A stretch of DNA of 64,000 nt from CALACW01 sp963627915 (GCA_963627915.1 CAVGCY010000012.1:1-64000); one strand, 5' to 3'; shown: positions 25,200 through 34,206, counted from the first letter of the stretch. Translations and numbers: made by a program. Notes: generated by a model not told the origin, from the sequence alone.

Positions 25200-25309
25200 T
25201 TTTATGTGCTATTATATAGACGAACAGAGAGAGAGGATACCGAGAGGACGGAAGTCCGAAGGATACCGGCTCGATTGGTTCAAAAATTTTAAAAGAAAGA
25301 ATGATATAT

Positions 25310-25741
25310 ATGTTAATGCCCAGTATCTATGCAAAGGATTTATTTGATGACGTTTTTGAACCGTTTTACCGTCAGAACAAAACGGCGTTTAATTCCAACG
25401 GTCTTATGAAGACAGACGTTAAGGAAACGGACGACGGCTACGAGCTTTCAATCGATCTTCCCGGCGTAAGCAAGGATGACCTTAAAGCCGAGGTTAAGGA
25501 CGGTTACTTGACCGTTTCCGTTACGAAGAACGAAAATAACGACGAGAAGGATAAGAAAGGCAAATTCATCCGCCGCGAACGTTTCTACGGCTCGTACAGC
25601 AGAAGCTTCTACGTAGGCGAAGATACAACAGAGTCCGATATCAAAGCGAAATTCGAGAACGGAGTTCTTGAAATAAACGTTCCCAAGAAGGAAACACAGC
25701 CCAAGGTTGAGGAAAGTCATTACGTTCAGATTGAGGGATAA
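25310..25741 (+). CDS. Small heat shock protein, Hsp20/alpha-crystallin
   Basis: This 143-residue ATP-independent holdase binds unfolding proteins. The N-terminus MLMPSIYAKDLFDDVF matches clostridial Hsp20 starts, which is why the ATG at 25310 is preferred to 25301. The alpha-crystallin domain runs from about residue 33 (KTDVKETDDGYELSIDLPG) to residue 135, with the signature FENGVLEINVPK near the end and a short Gln/Glu-rich tail. A CIRCE site overlaps the promoter. The leader of about 90 bases contains a GGAC-GGAA-GTCC hairpin and a duplicated GGATACCG. Confidence 0.95.
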   Translation: MLMPSIYAKDLFDDVFEPFYRQNKTAFNSNGLMKTDVKETDDGYELSIDLPGVSKDDLKAEVKDGYLTVSVTKNENNDEKDKKGKFIRRERFYGSYSRSFYVGEDTTESDIKAKFENGVLEINVPKKETQPKVEESHYVQIEG

Positions 25742-25796
25742 TCCTCAATAACAAAAAAAAGCGTATACCCCGCAAACATATAACAACCCCCAAATG

Positions 25797-25844
25797 CAGA
25801 AAAGGGAGGCAGGCGCAAAAGCCCGTCTCCCCTTTCTGTTTTTT
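25797..25844 (+). terminator. Terminator after hsp20
   Basis: CAGAAAAGGGAGGCAGGC at 25797-25814 pairs with GCCCGTCTCCCCTTTCTG at 25821-25838 with few mismatches, followed by T6. Confidence 0.92.
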
Positions 25845-25917
25845 CATATTTCTTTACGGCAATAAGCGTCCGTTTATCAAAAAATCACGCCGAACCGTCA
25901 AAGTCTGCGCCACGCAA

Positions 25918-28428
25918 TCAGACGGACGCGTTCTCGTTAACAATACCCTCAAGGAAATCCGTTTCGCTTACTCTTCCGTCCGGCTCGACCCTGAACGTTA
26001 TTATCTCGTTATGCTTAATATCGAACCAGAACGAGCAGTCGAGAAGTTCGCACGTAAGATACGAACGCGTTTCCTTAATACCCTTTGTTTCGTAAACTCT
26101 GATTATATACGCGCCGGAGCCGTCCTCGCACTCCTTAAACGCAGTCATAATAACATTGTCGGCCGATATCTTTATAAACGAATCCTTCTGTTTTCTGCCA
26201 TTGCCCTTGTGGCATCCCTCGGGAATGAGGAACGGACGGTTGTTAAACAATGCGGATTCCTTTGCGGCGTCGGAAAGACGCGCTTCGCCCGTGTGAAGGT
26301 AAATTCCGTACTCGAATCTCTGCATACCCTCATCCGTGAAATTAAAATCCGTTTTTGGACGGGTCGAATAATGGTCCGCAAATATGACGTTTCTCAAAAG
26401 CGTCTGTCTTAACTGCGTGCCTTTGCACGAATAGCTGTATTTCGAGTCGTTTATAACGCTCAGACCGCCGAGCTTTCCGTTTTCATCCTCCGACGAAATG
26501 TCAACCCATTGATGACATACCTCTTCGCTGCCGTCAGGCTCTCTTACGATATATCCGGCAGGAATCTGCGCGGAGGAAATTTCGTTTTTGCCGCCGATAT
26601 CAAACTGCATTTTAAGCATCGAAAATTCCTCGCTCCAGCGGGCTTTGCACTTAACGCGCAAGGTTTTTTGATTCTTTGAAAGGATAAAATCCTGCGTTAA
26701 AACGGATTCGTTAAATTTATGCTTAACTCTTACGACGCTTCTGACGCCGCCGTTTTCGACAAGCTCAATCGAAACAAGCTTCATTTCGCCCATTTCGTCC
26801 TCGAATTTAAATACGTTATGCGCCCAGGTATCCGTCTCGGAGTCGTCAATTATTATCGGAACGGCAAGGTCATGCTCGCCGGCATAATCCCTGAGAGTCT
26901 TTTTATCGACAAGAGAAACGATATATCCCGTCTTTTTTGAAAATACCGCCTTCATGTACTCGTTTTCAATCTCAATCTCATCGCCCGAAGTCTCGCAGTA
27001 TTTTCCGACAGCTTCTCTGTACTCGTCGTCGCTTTTTTTATTCCGCCATATCCAGTATACCGCATAACCCATAGCCGGTATGTTCGCAATAAATACCGTA
27101 TCGCAGTGAGAATCGTTTGAACGCGACGAACGTACAACCGAAAATTCCGTATCATTGCCGTCGCAGTCGGTAACTCTGTCCGCCGGATACATTGCCCTGA
27201 CGGGCGTTTGTATATCGTATGAAAGAGAATTGAAAACAACTACGGGACGGGGGAATTTTCCCGGCAGTCCGAGATGTCTTACCTCGCTCGTGACGGTATC
27301 GGAGATTCCGTCTATCCACGTGTCAATTTCTCTTGCAATGCTTATAAACGCACGGATTCTGATTCTGTCGGCGACGGTAAGCGCATGTCCGGCGGAATGC
27401 TTCAAATCCTCATACGCCTCCATTATCGAACAGCCGCAGAGAATGTCATGGAACTGGTTAAAGCATACGGTATCCCAGGCTTCGGCAATCTGCTCCTTTG
27501 ACGTATTCCTGTTTTTAATCTTCGACGCGGCGGCGTCCCATAGCTCGGCGGAGTAAAGAGCCGTTTCGCACTGTCTGTTTAACTGCTTTACAAGACTTGT
27601 CGCCGAATAGCAGCCGCTTGCATGGTGCTGCATTTCGCCTTTCCATGTCGGCATATCGGTATAATTTTCGCATACCGCATAGAAATACTCGTCGGGAGAA
27701 GCGAATTTTACATCCCTGCCGGCGGTCTGTTTAATATTATAAATATGTTCTATATCGCCCTTTGTCGGTCCGCCTCCGTGGTTGCCGATTCCGCAAAATA
27801 CCATCTGCGGACAGCCCGCGCTGTCGGCTCTTTCGCACGCCTGCTTATAACGAAGGTCGATATCCTTCGTTCCGCTCGCGCCGTACGTTTCGTGTATTCT
27901 GTACGTCATAACCTTACTGCCGTCGGGAGATTCCCACCAGAAAGCCCCCTCGGGAATATTCGGATTTTCATGCATTCCGGGACGCATGAACACATAGTTT
28001 CTCATTCCGCCCTTTATAAGAAGCTGGGGAAGCGCCGCATTGTGTCCGAACGAATCGACGTTATAGCCCGTATGACATATTCTGCCGAATTTATTATAAT
28101 AATACAGCTGACTGTAGAGAGCCTGTCTTGCAAAACTCTCCGCGGAAGGGATGTTGCAGTCCGCCTGAACGTTCCAGCCGTTTACGACTACCCATCTGCC
28201 CTCTTTTATTCTCTCGCTCAGCTCTCTGAACATCTCCGGGTCGGTATTCTCGACCCATTTGTAATAAGAAGCCGACGAACAGTTAAATACCGTGTAATCG
28301 TACTCCGAAAGTCTGTCGAGCGCGGAGCGGAACGTCTGCATTACTTCGTTATACCCGTCAAACCATCTCCAAAGCCATACGGGGTCAAGATGAGCGTTGC
28401 CTATTATGTAAATTGAATTATCTGCCAT
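25918..28428 (-). CDS. Alpha-mannosidase, glycoside hydrolase family 38
   Basis: The 836-residue enzyme removes alpha-linked mannose from oligosaccharides or N-glycan fragments. GH38 marks are clear: the zinc ligands in NAHLDPVWLWRW near residue 13, the catalytic nucleophile aspartate in YNVDSFGHN near residue 123 and another zinc histidine in GNHGGGPTKGD. No signal peptide is present, so it acts in the cytosol on imported sugars. It lies 12 bases downstream of a 594-residue protein of unknown function and is read from the same promoter. It lacks the C-terminal extension of some eukaryotic members but has the full bacterial length. Confidence 0.93.
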   Translation of the reverse strand: MADNSIYIIGNAHLDPVWLWRWFDGYNEVMQTFRSALDRLSEYDYTVFNCSSASYYKWVENTDPEMFRELSERIKEGRWVVVNGWNVQADCNIPSAESFARQALYSQLYYYNKFGRICHTGYNVDSFGHNAALPQLLIKGGMRNYVFMRPGMHENPNIPEGAFWWESPDGSKVMTYRIHETYGASGTKDIDLRYKQACERADSAGCPQMVFCGIGNHGGGPTKGDIEHIYNIKQTAGRDVKFASPDEYFYAVCENYTDMPTWKGEMQHHASGCYSATSLVKQLNRQCETALYSAELWDAAASKIKNRNTSKEQIAEAWDTVCFNQFHDILCGCSIMEAYEDLKHSAGHALTVADRIRIRAFISIAREIDTWIDGISDTVTSEVRHLGLPGKFPRPVVVFNSLSYDIQTPVRAMYPADRVTDCDGNDTEFSVVRSSRSNDSHCDTVFIANIPAMGYAVYWIWRNKKSDDEYREAVGKYCETSGDEIEIENEYMKAVFSKKTGYIVSLVDKKTLRDYAGEHDLAVPIIIDDSETDTWAHNVFKFEDEMGEMKLVSIELVENGGVRSVVRVKHKFNESVLTQDFILSKNQKTLRVKCKARWSEEFSMLKMQFDIGGKNEISSAQIPAGYIVREPDGSEEVCHQWVDISSEDENGKLGGLSVINDSKYSYSCKGTQLRQTLLRNVIFADHYSTRPKTDFNFTDEGMQRFEYGIYLHTGEARLSDAAKESALFNNRPFLIPEGCHKGNGRKQKDSFIKISADNVIMTAFKECEDGSGAYIIRVYETKGIKETRSYLTCELLDCSFWFDIKHNEIITFRVEPDGRVSETDFLEGIVNENASV

Positions 28429-28440
28429 TTTACCTTCTCC

Positions 28441-30225
28441 TTATTCTTCCGTTATAAGACCGAAATATCTGCCCATCCAGTATGCAAGCGTATACTGCGC
28501 GCACGATTCGACGGTTCTGTTTCCGCCCGAATCCTCATTTTTAAATTCAAGCGAGTTTCTGTCATATTTTGAGAGATATCTTTCGTCGGGAGGAAGAAGT
28601 ACAGATGTTTCCGCATATCCGGCACGGTATAATTTTTTCGCTATATCATAACGCGACGAAGCCGACGTACCCGAGGCAAGCGTGCTTGTATTAAAGCGGT
28701 AAAACCACATTGCAAGCTTATCCGTATCAACATCCTCCTCCGGGCACGATATCATAAACGGGATATCGTAAACCGGGTGATGCTCCCTGCCTATCGAGGT
28801 GTCAATCCATGACATATAGCCCGCCTTGAATTTTCTGCGCAGCTCCTCGTTTCTCTCCGTCATGAAAAGTCCGAGATACGTCATCGTAGCAAGCATGTGA
28901 TCCCCGTACATCAAATCCTCTACAACGTCGCACTTCATTGCGTTTCCGGCAAGAAGCGAACGGTCGTAATGCTTTGCGGCAAGCTCCGGATAACCTATTT
29001 CGATAAGATGATTATATGCGTCGGTTCTCTTCCCGTTCTCACCCAGAAGATACTGCGCCATGCTTATGTACATCATGACCTCCGCGCTGTTAAGACAGCT
29101 GTCGACCCAGCCGAGCCCCTGAGCAAAATAGCGGGGACTCCACTTTGCCCAGCTTGTAGGCTCGCCGTGAAAATCTATAAATTCAAAATCATTGTCTATA
29201 ACGTGGTCAACGAATCTTTCGACGGCGGTCATCATCAGAGCGTCAAGCTCCGGGTCGAGAGAACCTATTATCTTATGAGCGAAGCAGAAATTCATCATAT
29301 GAAGCGTGGTTTCGTCACTCGATGTATCCGCCTTGTAAACAAGATTGTCATCGGAATATCCCGCGTCACGGTAAACGCGTCTTAATCTCTCGGGAATCGG
29401 GTCGGGAGAATCTATGACCCTGCCGGCAAGTCCCTTTTCCTCTGAAAATTTCGTACTCAAAACAACGGATTTATCACCCGTTTTTCTTAAAAACAATCCG
29501 TCGTCGGGCACGGGCGCGTCGGGCGTCAGGAACGTTCTTGCAATAAATCCGTCGGCTCTGCCGGGAATATAGGCAAGGAGCAGACATGCCTCAAGCGACT
29601 TTACGGCAATATCGTATACTTTTTTTGTTTCCGGGTCATCCGCGCCCTTCGTTCTTTTAAGAACGTCGTAATGCATAAGCTCGCCCATGCAGAACGCGGC
29701 GGTAAATCCCCCGTCGTTGTCGGAATCGGTAAATTTTTCAGGCGTCGTTATATCTCCGGGAACGCGAAGATACCGCTGACTTACAAGCCCCATTCTCGAA
29801 ACTATATTGACGCATTCGTCAAGGAGTATATTTGCCTTCTCCTCGCACGTTATCGTTTTCATGTCAATTCTCGAAGCCCCCGACGACGTGAGAACCCATA
29901 CGCCGTCCCTATCGGCAAGCACGCTCTTTACAATATTGTCTTTTAAATCTCTGTGCGCGCTGAAATACATAACCTTATCATATTCAAACTCTGCATTTTT
30001 GTCATATCTTACCAGTCCGGAGTTTCCGCCGTACCAGAATATGCCGTCACACTCGTCAAAGCATGTAAAATCACGTTTTTTTGCCGGAAGAGGATACTCG
30101 ATTTTTGACAAATCGGGCGCGGCGGACTTCTTTTCCCCAAGTTCGGCGGGCACCGCAGGGTCATTTAAATCATAAAGCTTTATAAATCTTGCGATATGTG
30201 GTTTTAACCTTATAACACTTGACAT
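28441..30225 (-). CDS. Unknown protein, propeller-like N-terminus and helical-barrel C-terminus
   Basis: I do not recognise this 594-residue family with certainty. The first 140 residues hold beta-propeller-like strands (DGIFWYGGNSGLVRYD and DGVWVLTSSGASRID, like two-component-system propeller blades). The rest is rich in paired helices with conserved aromatic and acidic residues (GLGWVDSCLNSAEVMMY, YGDHMLATMTYLGLF), which suggests an alpha/alpha toroid as in glycoside hydrolases, lyases or epimerases. No signal peptide. Operon with the GH38 mannosidase suggests a part in intracellular glycan breakdown. GGAG precedes the ATG. Confidence 0.7.
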   Translation of the reverse strand: MSSVIRLKPHIARFIKLYDLNDPAVPAELGEKKSAAPDLSKIEYPLPAKKRDFTCFDECDGIFWYGGNSGLVRYDKNAEFEYDKVMYFSAHRDLKDNIVKSVLADRDGVWVLTSSGASRIDMKTITCEEKANILLDECVNIVSRMGLVSQRYLRVPGDITTPEKFTDSDNDGGFTAAFCMGELMHYDVLKRTKGADDPETKKVYDIAVKSLEACLLLAYIPGRADGFIARTFLTPDAPVPDDGLFLRKTGDKSVVLSTKFSEEKGLAGRVIDSPDPIPERLRRVYRDAGYSDDNLVYKADTSSDETTLHMMNFCFAHKIIGSLDPELDALMMTAVERFVDHVIDNDFEFIDFHGEPTSWAKWSPRYFAQGLGWVDSCLNSAEVMMYISMAQYLLGENGKRTDAYNHLIEIGYPELAAKHYDRSLLAGNAMKCDVVEDLMYGDHMLATMTYLGLFMTERNEELRRKFKAGYMSWIDTSIGREHHPVYDIPFMISCPEEDVDTDKLAMWFYRFNTSTLASGTSASSRYDIAKKLYRAGYAETSVLLPPDERYLSKYDRNSLEFKNEDSGGNRTVESCAQYTLAYWMGRYFGLITEE

Positions 30226-30268
30226 TCTGTAAACTCCTTAAAAAACAAATCGTTAAAGTTTTATGAAA

Positions 30269-30297
30269 ATTATACATTATTTTTAAATTAATGTAAA
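30269..30297 (-). promoter_or_regulatory. Promoter of the mannosidase operon
   Basis: On the minus strand TTTACA (30297-30292) and TATAAT (30274-30269) are spaced by 17 bases. The rest of the 310-base divergent region is AT-rich; it holds a half match to the 18-bp operator-like motif (ATTATTGTTTAC at 30395-30406) and no other clear signal. Confidence 0.75.
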
Positions 30298-30536
30298 GTC
30301 TTTTTTTAACCGGCTGAAATTCAAATCAAAACACGTCATTTTTATCAAATTGTATAAAATGCATACATATCATATATATTTGTAGCTTAAAAGGATTATT
30401 GTTTACAAAATATTAACATTCGGGAAACCATCTTCAAATGAAATTCATTCGTATATGTGGTATATTATTTAGCAGAGTCGTTCTTCCCGGCCGATACCGG
30501 TCAGATTCGAGTAACTTATTTTGAGGTGTGTACACT

Positions 30537-31793
30537 ATGTCGGAAAAAACAGTTGATTTCAAAGGCATTATCGGCAAACAGAAAGAAGCCGCGTCTTACA
30601 TGGTTAAGGAAATAACTCATATATGCAAGACGTTCGGCAAGAGAGACCCCGGCAGCGAGGGTGAGAAAAAAGCGTGCGAGTACATGGCGGACGTTCTTAA
30701 AAAAGACTGCGGCTGCGAAAGAGCGGACGTTGAGTCGTTTAAGGAAAACCCCGGCTCGTTCTTCGGCTGGATTTTCTACACGATTACGCTTGTCCTTCTC
30801 TCCGTCGTTCTTTTCTTCTTCTGCCCGATTTTATCGGTAATCTTTATTGTCATCGGACTTCTTCTTGCATTTTTGCAGTTCGGTCTTTACAAGAAAACTC
30901 TCGACCCTCTTTTCAAAGAGAAAACCGGTCATAACGTTACGGCGATAAAAAAATGCACCGGCGAAACAAAAAGACGTATTATGTTCAACGGACATCCCGA
31001 CGCGGCATGGGAGTGGCCCGTAAACTACGCTCTCGGCGGCGTAGGCTTCGAGTCCCACGCAATCATATGCGCGGTCGGCGCTGTTTACTACATTATAATC
31101 TCAATAATAAGAGTAGTACAGAACGGTATCGGATTCTCCGCCGCAGATACGTCCGAGCCTATCGTTAAGGCCGGACTTTGGGGACTTTTATTCGTTCCTT
31201 TCCTTTTCGGTCTTTACTTCATGGTTAACTACAAGAGAGTTGTTGACGGCGCAAACGATAACCTTTCGGGCTGCTACATGGGTATCGCAATCCTCAAGTA
31301 TATGAAGGACGCGGGCATCGAGCTTGAAAATACCGAGGTCGGCGTTATCCTCACGGGTTCGGAGGAAGCGGGTCTTCGCGGTTCAAAGGCATGGTGCGAG
31401 GCTCACAAAGGCGAGTTTGACGACGTTCCCACATTTATATTCTCATACGACACCATTCACGACCCCAAGTATCTCATGACAAACTACCGCGACCTCAACG
31501 GCACCGTTGCGGCGGATAAGGATGTTTCCGATTTGTTCATGGAGGCCTGCGCAGAGCTTGACATCCACTGTCTTAAGGGCATGGTTCCTCCTCTCGGCGG
31601 AGCGACGGATTCTGCGGCATTCGCACAGGCGGGCTTCAGAGCAACGGGCGTTACCGGACTTAACCATAAGCTTGAAAGCTATTATCATACAAGACGCGAT
31701 TCCTATGACAACATGAACGAAGATGGTCTTGCAAAGTGCTTCGCGGCAAGCGTTAAGGCTCTTGAAATGTTCGACAACGGAGCAAAGCAGTAA
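30537..31793 (+). CDS. M28-family metallopeptidase with membrane segments
   Basis: This 418-residue paralogue of the gene at 20841 keeps most M28 ligands: FNGHPDAAWEW (histidine and aspartate with the usual HxD intact), GANDNLSG, GSEEAGLRG, SYDT and YYHTRRDS. Two hydrophobic blocks, near residues 65-105 (FFGWIFYTITLVLLSVVLFF) and 175-215, are long enough to span the membrane and split the catalytic fold, so the enzyme is probably membrane-embedded. The ATG at 30537 fits GAGG 10 bases upstream; GTG at 30528 is the alternative. Substrate is unknown. Confidence 0.88.
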   Translation: MSEKTVDFKGIIGKQKEAASYMVKEITHICKTFGKRDPGSEGEKKACEYMADVLKKDCGCERADVESFKENPGSFFGWIFYTITLVLLSVVLFFFCPILSVIFIVIGLLLAFLQFGLYKKTLDPLFKEKTGHNVTAIKKCTGETKRRIMFNGHPDAAWEWPVNYALGGVGFESHAIICAVGAVYYIIISIIRVVQNGIGFSAADTSEPIVKAGLWGLLFVPFLFGLYFMVNYKRVVDGANDNLSGCYMGIAILKYMKDAGIELENTEVGVILTGSEEAGLRGSKAWCEAHKGEFDDVPTFIFSYDTIHDPKYLMTNYRDLNGTVAADKDVSDLFMEACAELDIHCLKGMVPPLGGATDSAAFAQAGFRATGVTGLNHKLESYYHTRRDSYDNMNEDGLAKCFAASVKALEMFDNGAKQ

Positions 31794-31860
31794 TTTCCTC
31801 CTGCAGAAAACCGGCGCGCAATGTTCGCAAAAGCATTTGCCGCAAAAAAAATAAAATAAA

Positions 31861-31896
31861 AACAGGGCTTTGACAGCAGAATGTCGAAGCCCTGTT
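31861..31896 (-). terminator. Terminator of the alpha/beta hydrolase gene
   Basis: AACAGGGCTTTGACA pairs with TGTCGAAGCCCTGTT with one wobble; on the minus strand it is followed by TTTTATTTTATTTT. Confidence 0.85.
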
Positions 31897-31922
31897 ATAC
31901 AGTTATATTTACAAAGAAAAGA

Positions 31923-32876
31923 TTACAGATACTTATCCATAAACTCCCTGACCTTCGCTTCATATGAGGCAGGGTCTTTTTTATAGCTCGCGGCATGCTC
32001 CGCGCCGTCGACTATCAGCAGCTCCTTTTCGCCGGAACACGCTTCATACAGCTCGAACACCATAGCCGTCGGAACAAAATCATCCGCGGCGCCGTGAATA
32101 AACAGCACGGGAACCTTCGCATTTTTAATCATATCAATCGGCGCGGCTTCATTGATATCCATGCCGACAGCGGCACGGTGAATAACCGAAACGGCATTGA
32201 GCAGCGGAAACGCGGGAACATGCGCTTTATCGAGATTCGATTTAAATTCGTCAATCATCGACGTGTAACCGCAGTCGGCAACTGTAAATTTCACGTTTTC
32301 GGGAAGCGTATCATTACCTGTCATCGCCGTAACGGTCGCGCATCCCATTGATATGCCGTGCAGGAAGATTTCAATATCATCTCCGAACGTATCAATCATA
32401 AAATCAAGCCACTCGAGTCCGTCGCGTGCCTCGCGCTGACCAAACGTAATAAGTCCGCCCTCGCTCTCGCCCGACGCCTGATGATCGATCATGAAAACGT
32501 TTACGCCGCTGTCATGATAAAACTTTGCAAATCTGCCAAACTCACCCTTCGCGCTTGAACGGTAGCCGTGAGAGAGGAAAACAAATTTTTTTGAATCGTT
32601 TTCGGCAGGGAGAAAATACGCCCTCAGCGCATGATTCTCCTCGTTTGTTCTCGTAAATTCGACAAGGGACTGCTCGCTGAACCACTTTTCGCCTTCGGTT
32701 TCCCCGTACGGCTTATAATCCGGTTTCTTCTGCGCCTGTTTATTGATAAGAGAAGAAACAAACGGGTATATACGTGCGCGTCTGCCCATTACCTCGTAAT
32801 AAACAAGTCCGGTCAGAGCCGAATATATTCCGGCTGCACAAGCGGAGACAAGCGCGATCTTAGATTTCCTGTTCAT
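31923..32876 (-). CDS. Membrane-anchored alpha/beta hydrolase
   Basis: The 317-residue protein begins with one hydrophobic segment (about residues 7-27) that anchors or exports it, followed by an alpha/beta hydrolase domain. The oxyanion motif is SHGYRSS, the nucleophile elbow is HGISMGC (GxSxG type), and the later acid and histidine appear in HGAADDFVP and GAEHAASYKK. The order matches serine esterases and acylaminoacyl peptidase-like hydrolases. Substrate cannot be read from sequence. It has its own promoter and terminator. Confidence 0.85.
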   Translation of the reverse strand: MNRKSKIALVSACAAGIYSALTGLVYYEVMGRRARIYPFVSSLINKQAQKKPDYKPYGETEGEKWFSEQSLVEFTRTNEENHALRAYFLPAENDSKKFVFLSHGYRSSAKGEFGRFAKFYHDSGVNVFMIDHQASGESEGGLITFGQREARDGLEWLDFMIDTFGDDIEIFLHGISMGCATVTAMTGNDTLPENVKFTVADCGYTSMIDEFKSNLDKAHVPAFPLLNAVSVIHRAAVGMDINEAAPIDMIKNAKVPVLFIHGAADDFVPTAMVFELYEACSGEKELLIVDGAEHAASYKKDPASYEAKVREFMDKYL

Positions 32877-32914
32877 ATAAAAACCTCCAAGAATATTATA
32901 ATTATTGTAGGTAT

Positions 32915-32944
32915 ATTATAATACGTTTATTAACTTTGTTTCAA
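32915..32944 (-). promoter_or_regulatory. Promoter of the alpha/beta hydrolase gene
   Basis: On the minus strand TTGAAA (32944-32939) and TATAAT (32920-32915) with 18-base spacing; GGAGG follows before the ATG. Confidence 0.75.
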
Positions 32945-32958
32945 CTGCTCTTTTATAT

Positions 32959-32989
32959 AAAAATCGGAGCCGTATTTCTACAGCTCCGA
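32959..32989 (-). terminator. Terminator downstream of the 353-residue gene and 48-codon ORF
   Basis: TCGGAGC pairs with GCTCCGA and is followed on the minus strand by T5. It lies just after the small ORF that contains repeat copy 2. Confidence 0.8.
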
Positions 32990-33001
32990 GAATTTTATTA
33001 A

Positions 33002-33148
33002 CTATACGAACTCATAAGGTTTATATCCACCCTTTTTCCGCTTCGACTGCGTTAAAGAAACTTGAAAGATGTTAGACTTCCGGAAAAGGCACAGTACTAT
33101 TGAGAAAAATGTATGAGAAATCCTTTTCTTTATTTGTTTGAAATTCAT
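33002..33148 (-). CDS. 48-residue ORF overlapping the dispersed repeat
   Basis: This short ORF starts with ATG that overlaps the TGA stop of the upstream gene (ATGA), and the last codons of that gene supply a GAGGTGATAAA ribosome site, so translational coupling is likely. The first 22 residues (IKKRISHTFFSIVLCLF) look like a basic-hydrophobic signal or membrane segment; the rest (FQVSLTQSKRKKGGYKPYEF) is the repeat read in frame. A terminator follows 13 bases after the stop. Whether it is translated, or the repeat is an RNA or mobile relic, cannot be decided here. Confidence 0.4.
   Translation of the reverse strand: MNFKQIKKRISHTFFSIVLCLFRKSNIFQVSLTQSKRKKGGYKPYEFV
33007..33082 (-). repeat. 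Dispersed 76-bp repeat, copy 2
   Basis: Inverted copy of 43-118, matching at 70 of 76 positions. Its central 60 bases differ at only two positions. It lies inside the transcript of the 353-residue gene, just before the terminator. Confidence 0.85.
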
Positions 33149-34206
33149 TTTATCACCTCAAGCAACATCTCTTTCTGATCTGCATTTTCGGAAAAATAAC
33201 CGCCGTTATCATTGAGATATTTTTCTGTTTTCTCTTTAAATTGAGCCTGCGGTACATAATACGCGTAAGTCTTTGCTATTAAATCGACGCTTTCAAAATC
33301 GGGTGATGAATTTAAAATACCGTCGATCACATCTTCGTTTTCGTCGACAATGTACGCTCTGAAATTGACGGCGTTTTCCGTATTCAAGCCCATTAAGTAG
33401 CCGAATGATTCTTGGTTTTTCAGCGCAGACAACGAGCAAATTACAGAAACTTCCTTATCATCAACGTCATCTGCCGGCATACTCTTTAAAATGCGGTCGC
33501 AAACATTTATAAAGGAGTCAATTTCATCATCCGTACTGTTGCTTTCAAGCAGAGCGGATTTTACAATTATCGCAGCTTTGTGCGCGGGGGAAAAAGAGCC
33601 CGACATATCGGATAAAATATTATTCGCTTTTTTCTCCGCCTGCTCGGGGCGAACGTCCTTTAGAGCCAATAAAGCCCTTGTCAATTCGCTTTCGTCGCAC
33701 GTGCTTGCATATTTCGCAATTTCATCCGCATAAGTTTCATCTTCACCGGCTAACAAATCAACCAAAACTCCTTTAACGCCGGATGAAACGCTTTTATCTT
33801 CCAGGATGGGGAGCAAATCGTCATAGTTAATTTCTACTTCCTCTGTTTCGCATAAAAGCAAGAGGTTGATTTTCGTATCGTCGCTTATTTTTTTACTTAA
33901 AAGCTCTGATGTAATATCATTTTTGGAAACATCGCGGAGTTTTGATTTAACGGCGTCGTAATAGCATCCGATAACGTCGCCGTCTGTATTGATATCAAGT
34001 TTATCCGTTTCCTTAATTAATTGTGAAAAATTCTTTTTCTCCAGTTTATCAGTTAATTTCACAGCCTCTTCGGCAGAAAGAACACCATCCGAATTAATTG
34101 AAATACGATTAGCGTCCGCAAGCGCGGCAATCGTTACGCCGGCCGCGCAGACAGCCGTAACAAGTATGAACGCAATAACGGTAAATAATCTTTTTCTCTT
34201 GTTCAT
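33145..34206 (-). CDS. Secreted alpha-helical protein of unknown function
   Basis: I do not recognise this 353-residue protein. It has a signal peptide or single N-terminal anchor (about residues 5-30, VIAFILVTAVCAAGVTIAAL), then a mostly helical acidic body with repeating leucine-rich helix pairs (ELTRALLALKDVRPEQAEKK, HKAAIIVKSALLES, VSVICSLSALKNQES) that resemble HEAT/TPR-like solenoids. A DGVLSAEEAVKL segment near residue 40 looks like a degenerate dockerin or EF-loop helix. The gene is AT-richer than its neighbours, flanked by 380 AT-rich bases upstream and the dispersed repeat downstream, which hints at recent gain. The gap 34207-34586 holds the MFS promoter and otherwise nothing I can name. 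Confidence 0.7.
   Translation of the reverse strand: MNKRKRLFTVIAFILVTAVCAAGVTIAALADANRISINSDGVLSAEEAVKLTDKLEKKNFSQLIKETDKLDINTDGDVIGCYYDAVKSKLRDVSKNDITSELLSKKISDDTKINLLLLCETEEVEINYDDLLPILEDKSVSSGVKGVLVDLLAGEDETYADEIAKYASTCDESELTRALLALKDVRPEQAEKKANNILSDMSGSFSPAHKAAIIVKSALLESNSTDDEIDSFINVCDRILKSMPADDVDDKEVSVICSLSALKNQESFGYLMGLNTENAVNFRAYIVDENEDVIDGILNSSPDFESVDLIAKTYAYYVPQAQFKEKTEKYLNDNGGYFSENADQKEMLLEVIK

Noticed and set aside
27622..28416. 264-codon plus-strand frame
   Set aside because: Antisense to the GH38 mannosidase.
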